Origin: Roseiarcus sp.
GTDB taxonomy: Bacteria > Pseudomonadota > Alphaproteobacteria > Rhizobiales > Beijerinckiaceae
Length of the DNA: 6,889 nt
Direction: 5' to 3'
NCBI GenBank assembly: GCA_030153205.1
Contig: JASLHV010000454.1
Coordinates: 1 to 6,889 of the forward strand
The translations under genes and the position numbers were made by a program. Shown in pieces: positions 1-6,167 of the stretch; position 1 is the first letter of the stretch, and the number at the start of each line of letters is the position of its first letter. Under the pieces are notes generated by a model. The model was not told where the DNA came from and did not search any database. It saw nothing but the letters and a program-made list of their open reading frames with translations.

Positions 1-290
1 CCTTTCTTATGGCCGACGAAAGCATTGGCCGCGCCGAATAATTCGCGGCTGACGCCCGACGCGGAAACGAAGGCGCCCATGAGCAGGAACATCGGGATGA
101 CGCCGAACGTATAGTCCGTCACCGTCCGCATCGATGTTTGCGCAATCAACTTTAGCGCGGGACCCGATCCGACGAGGTACGAAAAACCCGTCACGCCGAC
201 AAGACCCATCGCCATGCCGACAGGTACGCGCAAAAGCATCAGCGCGAAAAGAACGACAAAGCCGAGGGCGGCGACCGCGTCGGCGCTCAT
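1..290 (-). CDS. dctM: TRAP transporter large permease DctM, N-terminal part (cut by window edge)
   Basis: This is the large membrane subunit of a tripartite ATP-independent periplasmic (TRAP) transporter, the ion-coupled translocation channel in the inner membrane. Only the first 96 codons are present; the gene continues past position 1. The visible protein opens with a hydrophobic helix (about residues 5-20) followed by the family-typical LRVPVGMAMGLVG stretch (about 20-32). The conserved IPMFLLMGAFV segment lies at about 65-75, and a loop containing SRELF comes next. The ATG at 288-290 lies 10 bases after the dctQ stop, so the two are probably translated in a coupled fashion from the same mRNA. 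There is no strong Shine-Dalgarno, only a GAG-rich stretch formed by the end of dctQ. Identification as DctM rests on these motifs and on position behind dctP and dctQ. The substrate cannot be read from this fragment. Confidence 0.93.
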   Translation of the reverse strand, partial: MSADAVAALGFVVLFALMLLRVPVGMAMGLVGVTGFSYLVGSGPALKLIAQTSMRTVTDYTFGVIPMFLLMGAFVSASGVSRELFGAANAFVGHKK

Positions 291-300
291 CGAGACGCGC

Positions 301-858
301 TCACTCGACGGCCTTGACCGTGTCGCGCGACACGAGCTCTGGATGGAAGATCAGACGCCATGTTCGAATAGCGATCAGGAGAACGGCGGAGACATCGCCC
401 GCCCAACCCATGGCGAAGAACGGCCATGTCGGCAAATGCAGGTCATAGGTCAAGACATTGTCGAGGCGGGTCTGCGCGACCTTGTCGAAAAGCATGATTG
501 TTTGCACGCCGACGACGAAAAGAAGGACAAGCGTGGCGAATATATCGATGAGGCGTTTGTATCTCGGCGACGCCAGAGACCAAACCAGATCGACCGTGAT
601 ATGGCCGCCGCGATAGCTCGTCGCCGCAATGCCCCAAAAGATCGAAATCCCCAGCAGCATCCGGCCGAAGTCATAGCTGTCCGGAATGGATGTCGAGAAG
701 AACTTGCGGAGAATGACGGAGATAAATGTGTCGGCGGCGACGAGCCCTACAAAAATAGCCGCGACAAGTTCGATACCGTCGATGAAACGGTCCATGGGAT
801 TGCGCGGCCCGACGGCTTGCGCGGGCTTGCTCTCGAAACTGGCCTGCCCTCCCGTCAT
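301..858 (-). CDS. dctQ: TRAP transporter small permease DctQ
   Basis: This is the small membrane subunit of a TRAP transporter. It pairs with DctM in the inner membrane and helps dock the periplasmic binding protein. The 185-residue product has the expected four hydrophobic segments, at about residues 27-50, 64-83, 103-124 and 146-168. It also shows two family hallmarks: the GGHITVDL motif after helix 2 (84-91) and a conserved LPTW just before helix 4 (142-145). The ATG at 856-858 lies 12 bases after the dctP stop, with only a weak CAGG-like ribosome-binding site. A second in-frame ATG at codon 22 would give a shorter N-terminal tail ahead of helix 1 and cannot be excluded. Gene order dctP-dctQ-dctM is the usual one for separate, unfused TRAP subunits. 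Confidence 0.95.
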   Translation of the reverse strand: MTGGQASFESKPAQAVGPRNPMDRFIDGIELVAAIFVGLVAADTFISVILRKFFSTSIPDSYDFGRMLLGISIFWGIAATSYRGGHITVDLVWSLASPRYKRLIDIFATLVLLFVVGVQTIMLFDKVAQTRLDNVLTYDLHLPTWPFFAMGWAGDVSAVLLIAIRTWRLIFHPELVSRDTVKAVE

Positions 859-870
859 GCCTGATCGCGG

Positions 871-1884
871 TCAAAAGCCGGCATTGTATTTTTCAAGCGT
901 TGTCTTCAGATCGGCGTAAGCCTTGTCGGGATCGACGCCTGCTTTCTTCACCGCCGCGGCCCATTTTTCCTTCAACGGCTCGGCGGCTTGCCGCCAGGCA
1001 ACGAGCTGATCGGCGTTCAGCGGGTAAACCGTATGCCCGGCCTCGGCTTTGATTTTGTCGCGACCGGCATGTTCGAAATCAGCCCAGGGGCTGGCGAAGC
1101 GCTGCGCCCATTCGGTCGTGCAATGATCGTCGACGGATTTCTTCTGCGCCGCCGACATGGCGTCATAGACGCTCTTGTTCATCACCCAGACGAAGGTTGT
1201 GACATAGAGCGGGACGTCCATATGGAATTTGAGGACCTTGTCGATGCCGAACAGCCCGACGGAACCCCAAGGGAAGGTAATCGCGTCCGCGACGCCACGT
1301 TCAAGCGCGTCCCGCGCTTCGGGCGCCGAGGCCTGCACATTCGTGCCGCCGAGCGAGGCGACGAACGCGCCGATCGTCGCGTCGGCAGGCCTTACCTTCA
1401 TACCGCTGATCTCGGAGGGCAGGAGAATCTGCTTCTTGGCGTGAAGAGCGCCAGGGTCATGGACGAAGGCGAAGCAATAATGCACGTCCTTCATCTCGGC
1501 GGCCGCGTAGCTACGATACCAGGCATCGAGGGCGGCCGAACCGGTATGTCCATCGGAGACGAGAAACGGCAATTCGCCGGCAGCGATGACAGGGAATCGA
1601 CCGGGCTGGTAGCCGGGATTGACATAGGCAAAATCGGCGATGCCGTCCCGCGCCATGTCGTAATGGTCGAAGGCCTTGCCGAGCTGCTCGGACGGAAAGA
1701 TCGCGTAGCTGATCGAGCCGCCGCTCTCTTTTTTGAGGTCCTCTGCCCAGTCCTGGATGGCCTTTTGCAGGGGATGCGCCGGCGGCACCCAATCCGAAAG
1801 TTTGAGAATGACGGGCTTGTCTTGCGCGAGCGCTGGCGAGAGGACTGCGAGGAGAGCTCCGAAGGCGAGCGCCAAGATTTTCAC
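871..1884 (-). CDS. dctP: TRAP transporter periplasmic substrate-binding protein DctP
   Basis: This is the periplasmic solute receptor of the TRAP system; the family typically binds organic acids such as C4-dicarboxylates, keto acids, sugar acids or related carboxylates. The 337-residue product starts with a clear Sec signal peptide ending in ALA before Q21 (about residues 1-20). The mature part begins with LKLSDWVPPAHPLQ, typical of the family N-terminus. The KVRP motif contains Arg165, which corresponds to the near-invariant arginine that pairs with the substrate carboxylate. It is followed by an ASLGG segment and by GVADAITFPWGS (about 197-208), part of the second binding lobe. The start codon is GTG at 1882-1884, chosen because a strong GGGAGGA lies 8 bases upstream and because it gives a complete signal peptide. 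It is the first gene of dctPQM and has its own promoter. Substrate identity is unknown. Confidence 0.95.
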   Translation of the reverse strand: MKILALAFGALLAVLSPALAQDKPVILKLSDWVPPAHPLQKAIQDWAEDLKKESGGSISYAIFPSEQLGKAFDHYDMARDGIADFAYVNPGYQPGRFPVIAAGELPFLVSDGHTGSAALDAWYRSYAAAEMKDVHYCFAFVHDPGALHAKKQILLPSEISGMKVRPADATIGAFVASLGGTNVQASAPEARDALERGVADAITFPWGSVGLFGIDKVLKFHMDVPLYVTTFVWVMNKSVYDAMSAAQKKSVDDHCTTEWAQRFASPWADFEHAGRDKIKAEAGHTVYPLNADQLVAWRQAAEPLKEKWAAAVKKAGVDPDKAYADLKTTLEKYNAGF

Positions 1885-1892
1885 TGGTTACA

Positions 1893-1899
1893 TCCTCCC
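1893..1899 (-). promoter_or_regulatory. dctP ribosome binding site (supports GTG start)
   Basis: On the minus strand the bases read GGGAGGA, close to the anti-Shine-Dalgarno optimum, with an 8-base spacer to the GTG at 1882-1884. This decides the start of dctP. An ATG overlapping the last base of this site is followed at once by TAA and cannot be the gene start. Confidence 0.75.
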
Positions 1900-1923
1900 G
1901 AATCCCAGCGCCGCTCGATGAAA

Positions 1924-1943
1924 ATAGTTTTGAGCAAAACTAT
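1924..1943. promoter_or_regulatory. Palindromic candidate operator over the dctP promoter
   Basis: There is a perfect 8+8 base inverted repeat, ATAGTTTT and AAAACTAT, separated by GAGC. It is A/T-rich in an otherwise G/C-rich region. It covers the predicted -10 box and start site of the dctPQM promoter and ends 39 bases before the GTG. Placement and symmetry fit the binding site of a dimeric repressor that releases the promoter when substrate is present; TRAP operons are often controlled by GntR-, IclR- or LacI-type regulators. No regulator gene is in the window, so the cognate family is unknown. It is less likely to be an RNA hairpin, as it has no terminator features. Confidence 0.5.
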
Positions 1944-1967
1944 CTGGCGGCTCTCAAACGCCGTCAA
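1939..1967 (-). promoter_or_regulatory. Predicted sigma70-type promoter of dctPQM
   Basis: Reading the minus strand, a -35 box TTGACG (1962-1967, 5 of 6 to consensus) is followed after exactly 17 bases by a -10 box GATAGT (1939-1944, 4 of 6). Transcription would start near 1932, leaving a leader of about 48 bases before the dctP GTG. The -10 box overlaps the palindrome at 1924-1943, which argues for repression at this promoter. This was assigned by eye and is a prediction. Confidence 0.55.
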
Positions 1968-1993
1968 GCCTAGGCGACGCCTTGCCCCCACTC

Positions 1994-2038
1994 AATGCGC
2001 TTTTCGGCGGAGACAAGGAATTGCGCACAAAGCGCATT
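1994..2038. repeat. Spaced inverted repeat (10+10) in the dctP-hspQ intergenic region
   Basis: AATGCGCTTT (1994-2003) and its exact reverse complement AAAGCGCATT (2029-2038) are separated by 25 bases. They lie upstream of both divergent genes, about 110 bases from the dctP start and 150 from the hspQ start. The arms could be two half-sites of a regulator bound at a distance, or the stem of a transcript structure. There is no U-tract and no open reading frame of note. Together with the dctP palindrome and the weak hspQ promoter candidate this is all I see in the 306 bases without a gene (1885-2190). Confidence 0.4.
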
Positions 2039-2086
2039 CGACTGAAACAGCCGCTGAACTTGCGATCCTCAGAAAGACGCAAAGAT

Positions 2087-2115
2087 TTGACAGAACGCGA
2101 CCCGGCGCTTAACCG
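2087..2115 (+). promoter_or_regulatory. Weak candidate promoter for hspQ
   Basis: A perfect -35 TTGACA at 2087-2092 is followed after 16-17 bases by only a poor -10 match (TTAACC or TAACCG, about 2109-2115). Alphaproteobacterial promoters often depend mainly on the -35, so this is plausible but weak. I see no convincing heat-shock sigma32 promoter (CTTG-type -35 with a C/A/T-rich -10) upstream of the gene. Confidence 0.25.
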
Positions 2116-2190
2116 ATTGGCGTCAAACGCTCTTTGTCCGCGAGATGAGGGGCGGCGTTAGTCGGGGCTTGCAGGGTCCATTTTTTGCGC

Positions 2191-2523
2191 ATGAAAGCCC
2201 GCCTCGCCAAATTTGGCATCGGCCAAGTCGTCAAGCATCGGGTCTACCCGTTCCGCGGCGTCATATATGACGTGGATCCCATTTTCGCGAATACAGAGGA
2301 ATGGTGGCTATCGATCCCGGCCGAAGTGCGGCCGGCCAAGGATCAGCCTTTTTACCACCTCTTTGCGGAAAATACGGAGACGCAATATATCGCCTATGTC
2401 TCGGAGCAAAATCTGCTCCCCGACGAATCCGGCGAGCCGGTCCGCCACCCGCAAGTTGACGAGGTTTTCGAACGTGGCGCTAATGGGTCTTATCGTATGC
2501 GCTCCACGCCCCGAGCGAGTTAA
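2191..2523 (+). CDS. hspQ: Heat shock protein HspQ (YccV-like, hemimethylated-DNA-binding fold)
   Basis: HspQ is a small cytoplasmic protein. In Escherichia coli it is heat-inducible, was described as binding hemimethylated oriC DNA (YccV), and acts as a specificity enhancer for Lon protease. The 110-residue product matches the family over nearly its whole length. It has KFGIGQVVKHRVYPFRGVIYDVDP at the N-terminus, then NTEEWW, then DQPFYHLFAE, and ends the core with YVSEQNLLPDESGEPVRHPQV. The last 20 or so residues after HPQV are a divergent tail, slightly longer than in E. coli (105 residues). The ATG at 2191 is my choice. A TTG two codons earlier (2185) has better spacing (8 bases) to the AGGG at 2173-2176, so the start could be two residues longer. 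It is a single gene, divergent from dctP and convergent with the ialB-like gene. Confidence 0.93.
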   Translation: MKARLAKFGIGQVVKHRVYPFRGVIYDVDPIFANTEEWWLSIPAEVRPAKDQPFYHLFAENTETQYIAYVSEQNLLPDESGEPVRHPQVDEVFERGANGSYRMRSTPRAS

Positions 2524-2541
2524 GAGCCGCCCTTAAAAATT

Positions 2542-2563
2542 GAGCCGGCCAATAGGCCGGCTC
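2542..2563 (-). terminator. Intrinsic terminator between hspQ and the ialB-like gene
   Basis: A perfect 9-base stem, GAGCCGGCC and GGCCGGCTC, encloses a four-base loop. On the minus strand it is followed directly by AATTTTTAAG, a short U-tract, so it is a proper rho-independent terminator for the ialB-like gene, whose stop lies 25 bases before the stem. On the plus strand the stem lies 18 bases after the hspQ stop but lacks a U-tract, so it may only partly stop hspQ transcription. Confidence 0.8.
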
Positions 2564-2588
2564 GTTGAACTCAAAATACTCTCTCCGC

Positions 2589-3317
2589 TTATTGTTTTGG
2601 CGGAGTCGCCGGCGCGGCGGGCGTTGAACTTTGCTGTTTCTCAAGCTGTTCGCGCTGTTCTTTCGCCTTTTCCTCAAGCTGCTTTTGCAGCTCCTGCTGT
2701 TGCTGCTGCAGCACCTTCGGATCAATCGCCGGACCATCGAAGGCAGCGCCGAAATCTTTCATCGGCACAACGAAGGTCACTTCGTTATTGACCTGATTGC
2801 GAACTTGAATGCTGGCCGTCTGCGCCTTTTTCAGGCTGGCGATTTCCGCGCCGTGGAGTTCCGCCTCAGCGAAGCAGCCGTTCGGAAAGCAAATGGCGAA
2901 ATGGCCCGCGATGGGTTCGCCCTTGTCGATGATCAAGCGGAAACCCGGCTGCAGCATCAAGGCGACCGGCAACAAGAACCGCGCAATGCGGCGGTCGTCG
3001 CCACTCATCTGATAGACCGCGACGGCCAAAGTCGGGGGTTGGTCGGCGGCCTGTCCGAAATCGCGCGTCGTGTAGCAGACTTCTTTGTTGTTCCCCTGAT
3101 CCTTGCCGCAAATCTTGGTCCAGGGCGATTGCAAAGCCTGGAGCTCGAGCTTGACCGGCCCTTGCGCCGGAGCAGCCGCCGGAGCGCCCGCAGGAGCTGC
3201 TGGGGCCGGTGGAGAGGCGGCCGGTTTCTGCGCGCTCTGAGCGAGGGCGGCGTCGGCAGCCATCGCGAGCCCCAAGGACAGGGCCAGAGCGCCACAGCGC
3301 CTAACAAGAGACGTCAT
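2589..3317 (-). CDS. Invasion-associated locus B (IalB) family secreted protein
   Basis: This is a periplasmic or surface-exposed protein of the IalB family, named for a Bartonella locus linked to erythrocyte invasion but widespread in free-living alphaproteobacteria, where its role is unclear. The 242-residue product has a signal peptide with cleavage after ALA (about residue 26). A Pro/Ala-rich linker follows (about 31-54), then the IalB domain (about 58-195). The domain shows WTKICG, VCYTTRDFGQ, a PGFRLIIDKGEP segment and FAICFPNGCFAEAEL. Four cysteines (70, 81, 143, 148) fit two disulfides. After the domain come a glutamine-rich, charged coiled-coil-like segment (about 201-229) and a Pro/Ala tail. 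Start choice: an AAAGGA lies 6 bases before the ATG at 3315-3317. The ATG immediately upstream (3318-3320) would leave only 3 bases of spacing. The gene is monocistronic. Confidence 0.9.
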   Translation of the reverse strand: MTSLVRRCGALALSLGLAMAADAALAQSAQKPAASPPAPAAPAGAPAAAPAQGPVKLELQALQSPWTKICGKDQGNNKEVCYTTRDFGQAADQPPTLAVAVYQMSGDDRRIARFLLPVALMLQPGFRLIIDKGEPIAGHFAICFPNGCFAEAELHGAEIASLKKAQTASIQVRNQVNNEVTFVVPMKDFGAAFDGPAIDPKVLQQQQQELQKQLEEKAKEQREQLEKQQSSTPAAPATPPKQ

Positions 3318-3323
3318 CATCGG

Positions 3324-3329
3324 TCCTTT
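3324..3329 (-). promoter_or_regulatory. Ribosome binding site of the ialB-like gene
   Basis: The minus strand reads AAAGGA. It is followed by two tandem ATG codons; the second (3315-3317) has the better 6-base spacing. I found no convincing -35/-10 pair for this gene or for the divergent yejA-like gene in the 210 bases between them. Confidence 0.55.
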
Positions 3330-3527
3330 CGATCTAGCCTTGCCGCGCCGCTCCCTAAGAGGCGCGCCTTCCAACCCTATGACACGTCCGCACGGCGGCG
3401 ATACGACCGAGCGCGGCGCACTGCATAAAGATTTCGCCGCCCTCATTCCACATTGGCCCATAAAAATCCAACAGATTTCGCCGATTGTCGTCAGGCGCGA
3501 CCTAACGCCGCCGCAGCAGTCGCGCCG

Positions 3528-5396
3528 ATGACGCGGTCGAAGCTGTTCTCTATGGTTCCGCCCATGGCGCTCGGGTTGATTCGACAAGGCTTTGCGGCCC
3601 TCGCCGGCCTCGTCCTCCTCGCCGGAGTGAAGGGCGTTTCGGCCGAGGAAGCTGCGCCGCCAACCTACGCCATCGCGATGCATGGCGCGCCCGCCCTCGG
3701 CCCGGCTTTCGATCACCTTCCCTACGCCAATCCCGATGCGCCAAAAGGCGGCCGGCTCAATCTCGCTTTTCTAGGGACCTTCGACAGCCTCAATCCCTAT
3801 AACGTCAAGGCGCTGAGTACGGCGCAAGGGCTTAACGGCAACGTCTATCAGTCCCTTATGTTTCGCTCCGCTGACGAGCCTTTCACGCTTTATGGGCTGA
3901 TCGCGCAGTCGATCGAAACGGACGCCGCTCGCGAACATGTGACCTTCCGCCTAAATCCCAAGGCGCAATTCTCCGACGGCGACGCGATTACGTCGGCCGA
4001 TGTCGCCTTCACCTTCGAGCTCCTCAGGAAAAAGGGTCGACCGCAGCAGCGCGCCGCCTATGGCGCCGTCAAAGGCATCGAGACACCCGACGCGCTGACC
4101 GTACGCTATGACCTCGCCGGCGCCAACGACCGCGAATTGCCGCTCGCGCTGGCGATGATGCCGGTCCTGTCGAAGGCGCATACCGACGCCGAGCATTTCG
4201 AGGATCAGACGCTACAGCTCCCGGTCGGTTCGGGCCCTTACGTCGTCGCCGAAGTGCGAGCCGGTCAGCGGCTCCTGCTCAAGCGCAACCCCAACTATTG
4301 GGGGCGCGATCTGCCGATCATGCGCGGGCTCTTCAACTTCGATGAGGTCGACATCGATTACTATCGCGACGCGCCAGCTTTGTTCGAAGCCTTCAAGGCC
4401 GGTCTCTATGATTTCCGCATCGAGACGGATCCGACGCTCTGGCTCACCGGCTATGATTTTCCCGCGCTTCGCGAGGGCCGCATCATCAAGCAGTCAATCC
4501 CGATCCGGCTGCCCAAGGGGATGGACGGTTTTGCCTTTAACACCCGGCGCGCAATTTTCAGTGATCCGCGTGTGCGCGAAGCGCTCGGCATGATGTTCGA
4601 TTTCGAGTGGATCAACAGGGAATTTTACGCCGGCGTTTATGCGCGCGCGAAAAGCTACTTCGACGACAGCGAATTATCGGCGTCGGGCCATCCGGCTTCC
4701 GAAAAGGAGCGGGCTCTCTTCGCGCCTTTTCCCGGCGTCGTGCGCGACGATGTGATGGAGGGCGCCTGGGCGCCGCCTGTGTCAAACGGAAGCGGACGCG
4801 ACCGCGACATCGCGCGAAAAGCGCTCGAGGAATTGGGCAGCGCCGGTTACACGATCAAGAACGGCGCGCTGGTCAACGCCGCAGGCGCGAGGCTGGCCTT
4901 CGAAATTCTGGTCAAGAACCGGCAGGAGGAGCGCCTCGCCGATACTTTCGCGCAAAATCTCGCGCGCATCGGCGTCGCCGCCAATGTACGGCTGATCGAC
5001 GAAGTTCAATTTCAACGCCGCCGCACCGACTTCAATTTCGATATGATCGAGGGCTCCTGGATCGCGACGCCCTCCCCTGGCGCCGAGCAACTCACCCGCT
5101 GGGGCTCGATCTCCGCCAACATGCAAGGGGCCTATAATATTTGCGGCGTCGCCTCGCCGGCTGTCGATGCGATGATCGCGGCGATGCTGGCCGCCGAAAG
5201 TCATGAGGATTTCGTCGCGGCGGTTCGCGCGCTCGACCGCGTCTTGATCTCGGGTTTTTATATCGTTCCACTGTTCTACGCGCCCAACCAGTGGATCGCT
5301 TATTCCGCGAAACTCGGACGCCCGGACGTCACGCCGCTTTTTGGCGTTAGCGCCAATCTCGAATATCTTCAAACTTGGTGGCGTAAGGCTCCTTAG
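3528..5396 (+). CDS. YejA-like extracellular solute-binding protein, family 5 (peptide ABC transporter)
   Basis: This is the periplasmic binding component of an ABC importer of the peptide/nickel class. Its closest recognisable relative is YejA of the YejABEF system, linked to uptake of peptides and microcin C-like compounds. From the ATG at 3528 the product is 622 residues, close to E. coli YejA (604). It has a signal peptide with a basic start and hydrophobic core, with likely cleavage after VSA (residue 39). YejA-type motifs follow: MHG (51-53), YANPDAPKGGRL (66-77) and GTFDSLNPY (83-91). Family 5 hallmarks are FSDGDAITSADVAFTFE (148-164), GSGPYVV (234-240), RNPNYWG (253-259) and FSDPRVREAL (344-353). 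No clear Shine-Dalgarno supports the start; ATGs at 3552 and 3564 are alternatives that keep a signal peptide. No permease or ATPase genes flank it, so the partners must be elsewhere or the gene is an orphan receptor. Confidence 0.93.
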   Translation: MTRSKLFSMVPPMALGLIRQGFAALAGLVLLAGVKGVSAEEAAPPTYAIAMHGAPALGPAFDHLPYANPDAPKGGRLNLAFLGTFDSLNPYNVKALSTAQGLNGNVYQSLMFRSADEPFTLYGLIAQSIETDAAREHVTFRLNPKAQFSDGDAITSADVAFTFELLRKKGRPQQRAAYGAVKGIETPDALTVRYDLAGANDRELPLALAMMPVLSKAHTDAEHFEDQTLQLPVGSGPYVVAEVRAGQRLLLKRNPNYWGRDLPIMRGLFNFDEVDIDYYRDAPALFEAFKAGLYDFRIETDPTLWLTGYDFPALREGRIIKQSIPIRLPKGMDGFAFNTRRAIFSDPRVREALGMMFDFEWINREFYAGVYARAKSYFDDSELSASGHPASEKERALFAPFPGVVRDDVMEGAWAPPVSNGSGRDRDIARKALEELGSAGYTIKNGALVNAAGARLAFEILVKNRQEERLADTFAQNLARIGVAANVRLIDEVQFQRRRTDFNFDMIEGSWIATPSPGAEQLTRWGSISANMQGAYNICGVASPAVDAMIAAMLAAESHEDFVAAVRALDRVLISGFYIVPLFYAPNQWIAYSAKLGRPDVTPLFGVSANLEYLQTWWRKAP

Positions 5397-5432
5397 ACGC
5401 GCGCATGCGGCGGCCCCATCGCCTATTCTATT

Positions 5433-5436
5433 GGAG
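5433..5436 (+). promoter_or_regulatory. Ribosome binding site of the dsbA-like gene
   Basis: GGAG lies 6 bases before the ATG at 5443-5445. This fixes the start well inside a longer open frame that overlaps the end of the upstream gene. I see no separate promoter in the 46-base gap, so readthrough from the yejA-like gene is possible. Confidence 0.6.
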
Positions 5437-5442
5437 ATTTCG

Positions 5443-6111
5443 ATGAGCGAGGACAACAACGCCATGACGATCGACGTCGTGAGCGACGTCGTCTGCCCCT
5501 GGTGCTACGTCGGCAAGAGGCGGCTGCAACGGGCGCTCGCGATGGAGACCAATGCGGAAATCCCGGTTCGCTGGCGACCGTACCAGCTCGATCCGACCAT
5601 TCCTGCGGGCGGCATGGACCGCAAAACCTATATGCGCAACAAATTCGGGGATAATGGGCGTCTCGAGGAAGTTCACGAGCGTCTGCGCGCGCTCGGCGCC
5701 GAGGAAGGCATCGCCTTCGCATTCGAGAAAATCGACCGTTCGCCGAACACGATGGACGCCCATCGCCTCATCCGCTGGGCTAGCGCCACGGGCGCGCAGG
5801 ACGCGGTAGTCGACAAGCTTTTCAGCCTCTACTTCGAGCAAGGGCGGGATATCGGGGATCGCCAATTGCTTATCGAGACCGCTCGGGACGCCGGCATGGA
5901 TTCCGAAGCGGTCGAAAAGCTTCTCACAGACGGCGCCGACGAAAGCGACGTGCGCCAAGAGATCGCGCAAGCGCAAAGCCTAGGCGTCACTGGCGTGCCC
6001 TTTTTCATCTTTGCGTCGCGCTTCGGTGTGCCGGGCGCACAAAGCGCCGAGGTTCTCTCAACCGCGATCGAACGCGCCCGCAAGAGTCTCGCTGGGATAG
6101 AGACGGCGTGA
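5443..6111 (+). CDS. DsbA-family oxidoreductase (FrnE-like), cytoplasmic
   Basis: This is a thioredoxin-fold thiol-disulfide oxidoreductase of the DsbA/FrnE group, often annotated as a 2-hydroxychromene-2-carboxylate isomerase-like or disulfide isomerase-like protein. The 222-residue product opens with a beta strand, IDVVSDVVCPWCYVGKRRL. Its active-site CPWC (residues 18-21) heads the first helix. The inserted helical domain carries the FrnE-typical NTMDAHRL (102-109). The second half of the thioredoxin fold contains SLGVTGVPFFIF, with the cis-proline at 186. There is no signal peptide or membrane segment, so it should work in the cytoplasm, unlike DsbA proper. A FrnE protein has been linked to oxidative-stress resistance in Deinococcus. 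The exact substrate here is unknown. The gene follows the yejA-like gene by 46 bases, which may make them co-transcribed, but no functional link is evident. Confidence 0.93.
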   Translation: MSEDNNAMTIDVVSDVVCPWCYVGKRRLQRALAMETNAEIPVRWRPYQLDPTIPAGGMDRKTYMRNKFGDNGRLEEVHERLRALGAEEGIAFAFEKIDRSPNTMDAHRLIRWASATGAQDAVVDKLFSLYFEQGRDIGDRQLLIETARDAGMDSEAVEKLLTDGADESDVRQEIAQAQSLGVTGVPFFIFASRFGVPGAQSAEVLSTAIERARKSLAGIETA

Positions 6112-6119
6112 GGTTTGCC

Positions 6120-6145
6120 TGGCGCGTCGCTCGCGAGACGCGCCA
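6120..6145. terminator. Hairpin between convergent dsbA-like and ridA-like genes
   Basis: A perfect 9-base stem, TGGCGCGTC and GACGCGCCA, encloses an 8-base loop. It starts 9 bases after the dsbA-like stop and lies 23 bases after the stop of the RidA-family gene on the other strand. Neither side has a U-tract, so this is at best an imperfect bidirectional terminator; the position between convergent stops is its main support. Confidence 0.45.
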
Positions 6146-6167
6146 ATTGCCGCGCCGTCAGCCACCC

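Noticed and set aside
214..864. Plus-strand open frame of 216 codons opposite dctQ and the start of dctM
   Set aside because: It is an antisense shadow of two TRAP permease genes, with a charged, hydrophilic product and no recognisable domain.
1888..1893. Minimal ATG-TAA start-stop element in the dctP leader
   Set aside because: The ATG overlaps the last base of the Shine-Dalgarno that serves the dctP GTG, so ribosomes cannot use that site to start there. Most likely chance.
988..2112. Long plus-strand open frame of 374 codons opposite dctP
   Set aside because: It is antisense to a gene with a clear family match, signal peptide and ribosome-binding site. The product is arginine/glycine-rich, has no recognisable domain and runs through the intergenic regulatory region. 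Such frames are common in high G+C coding DNA.
1954..2130. Direct repeat TCAAACGC at 1954-1961 and 2123-2130 in the divergent intergenic region
   Set aside because: Eight bases, two copies, 160 bases apart, with different placement relative to the two genes; not distinguishable from chance.
2631..3428. Plus-strand open frame of 265 codons opposite the ialB-like gene, beginning with a leucine-rich run
   Set aside because: The leucine run is the antisense of the glutamine-rich coiled coil. There is no ribosome-binding site or known domain, and the opposite strand codes for a recognisable secreted protein.
5402..5409. Short palindrome CGCATGCG in the gap between the yejA-like and dsbA-like genes
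   Set aside because: Eight-base G/C-rich palindromes are frequent in this DNA, and there is no promoter or terminator feature beside it.
4782..5465. Minus-strand open frame of 227 codons opposite the end of the yejA-like gene
   Set aside because: It crosses the yejA-like stop and the next gene's ribosome-binding site on the other strand, has no family resemblance, and mirrors the codon bias of the true gene.
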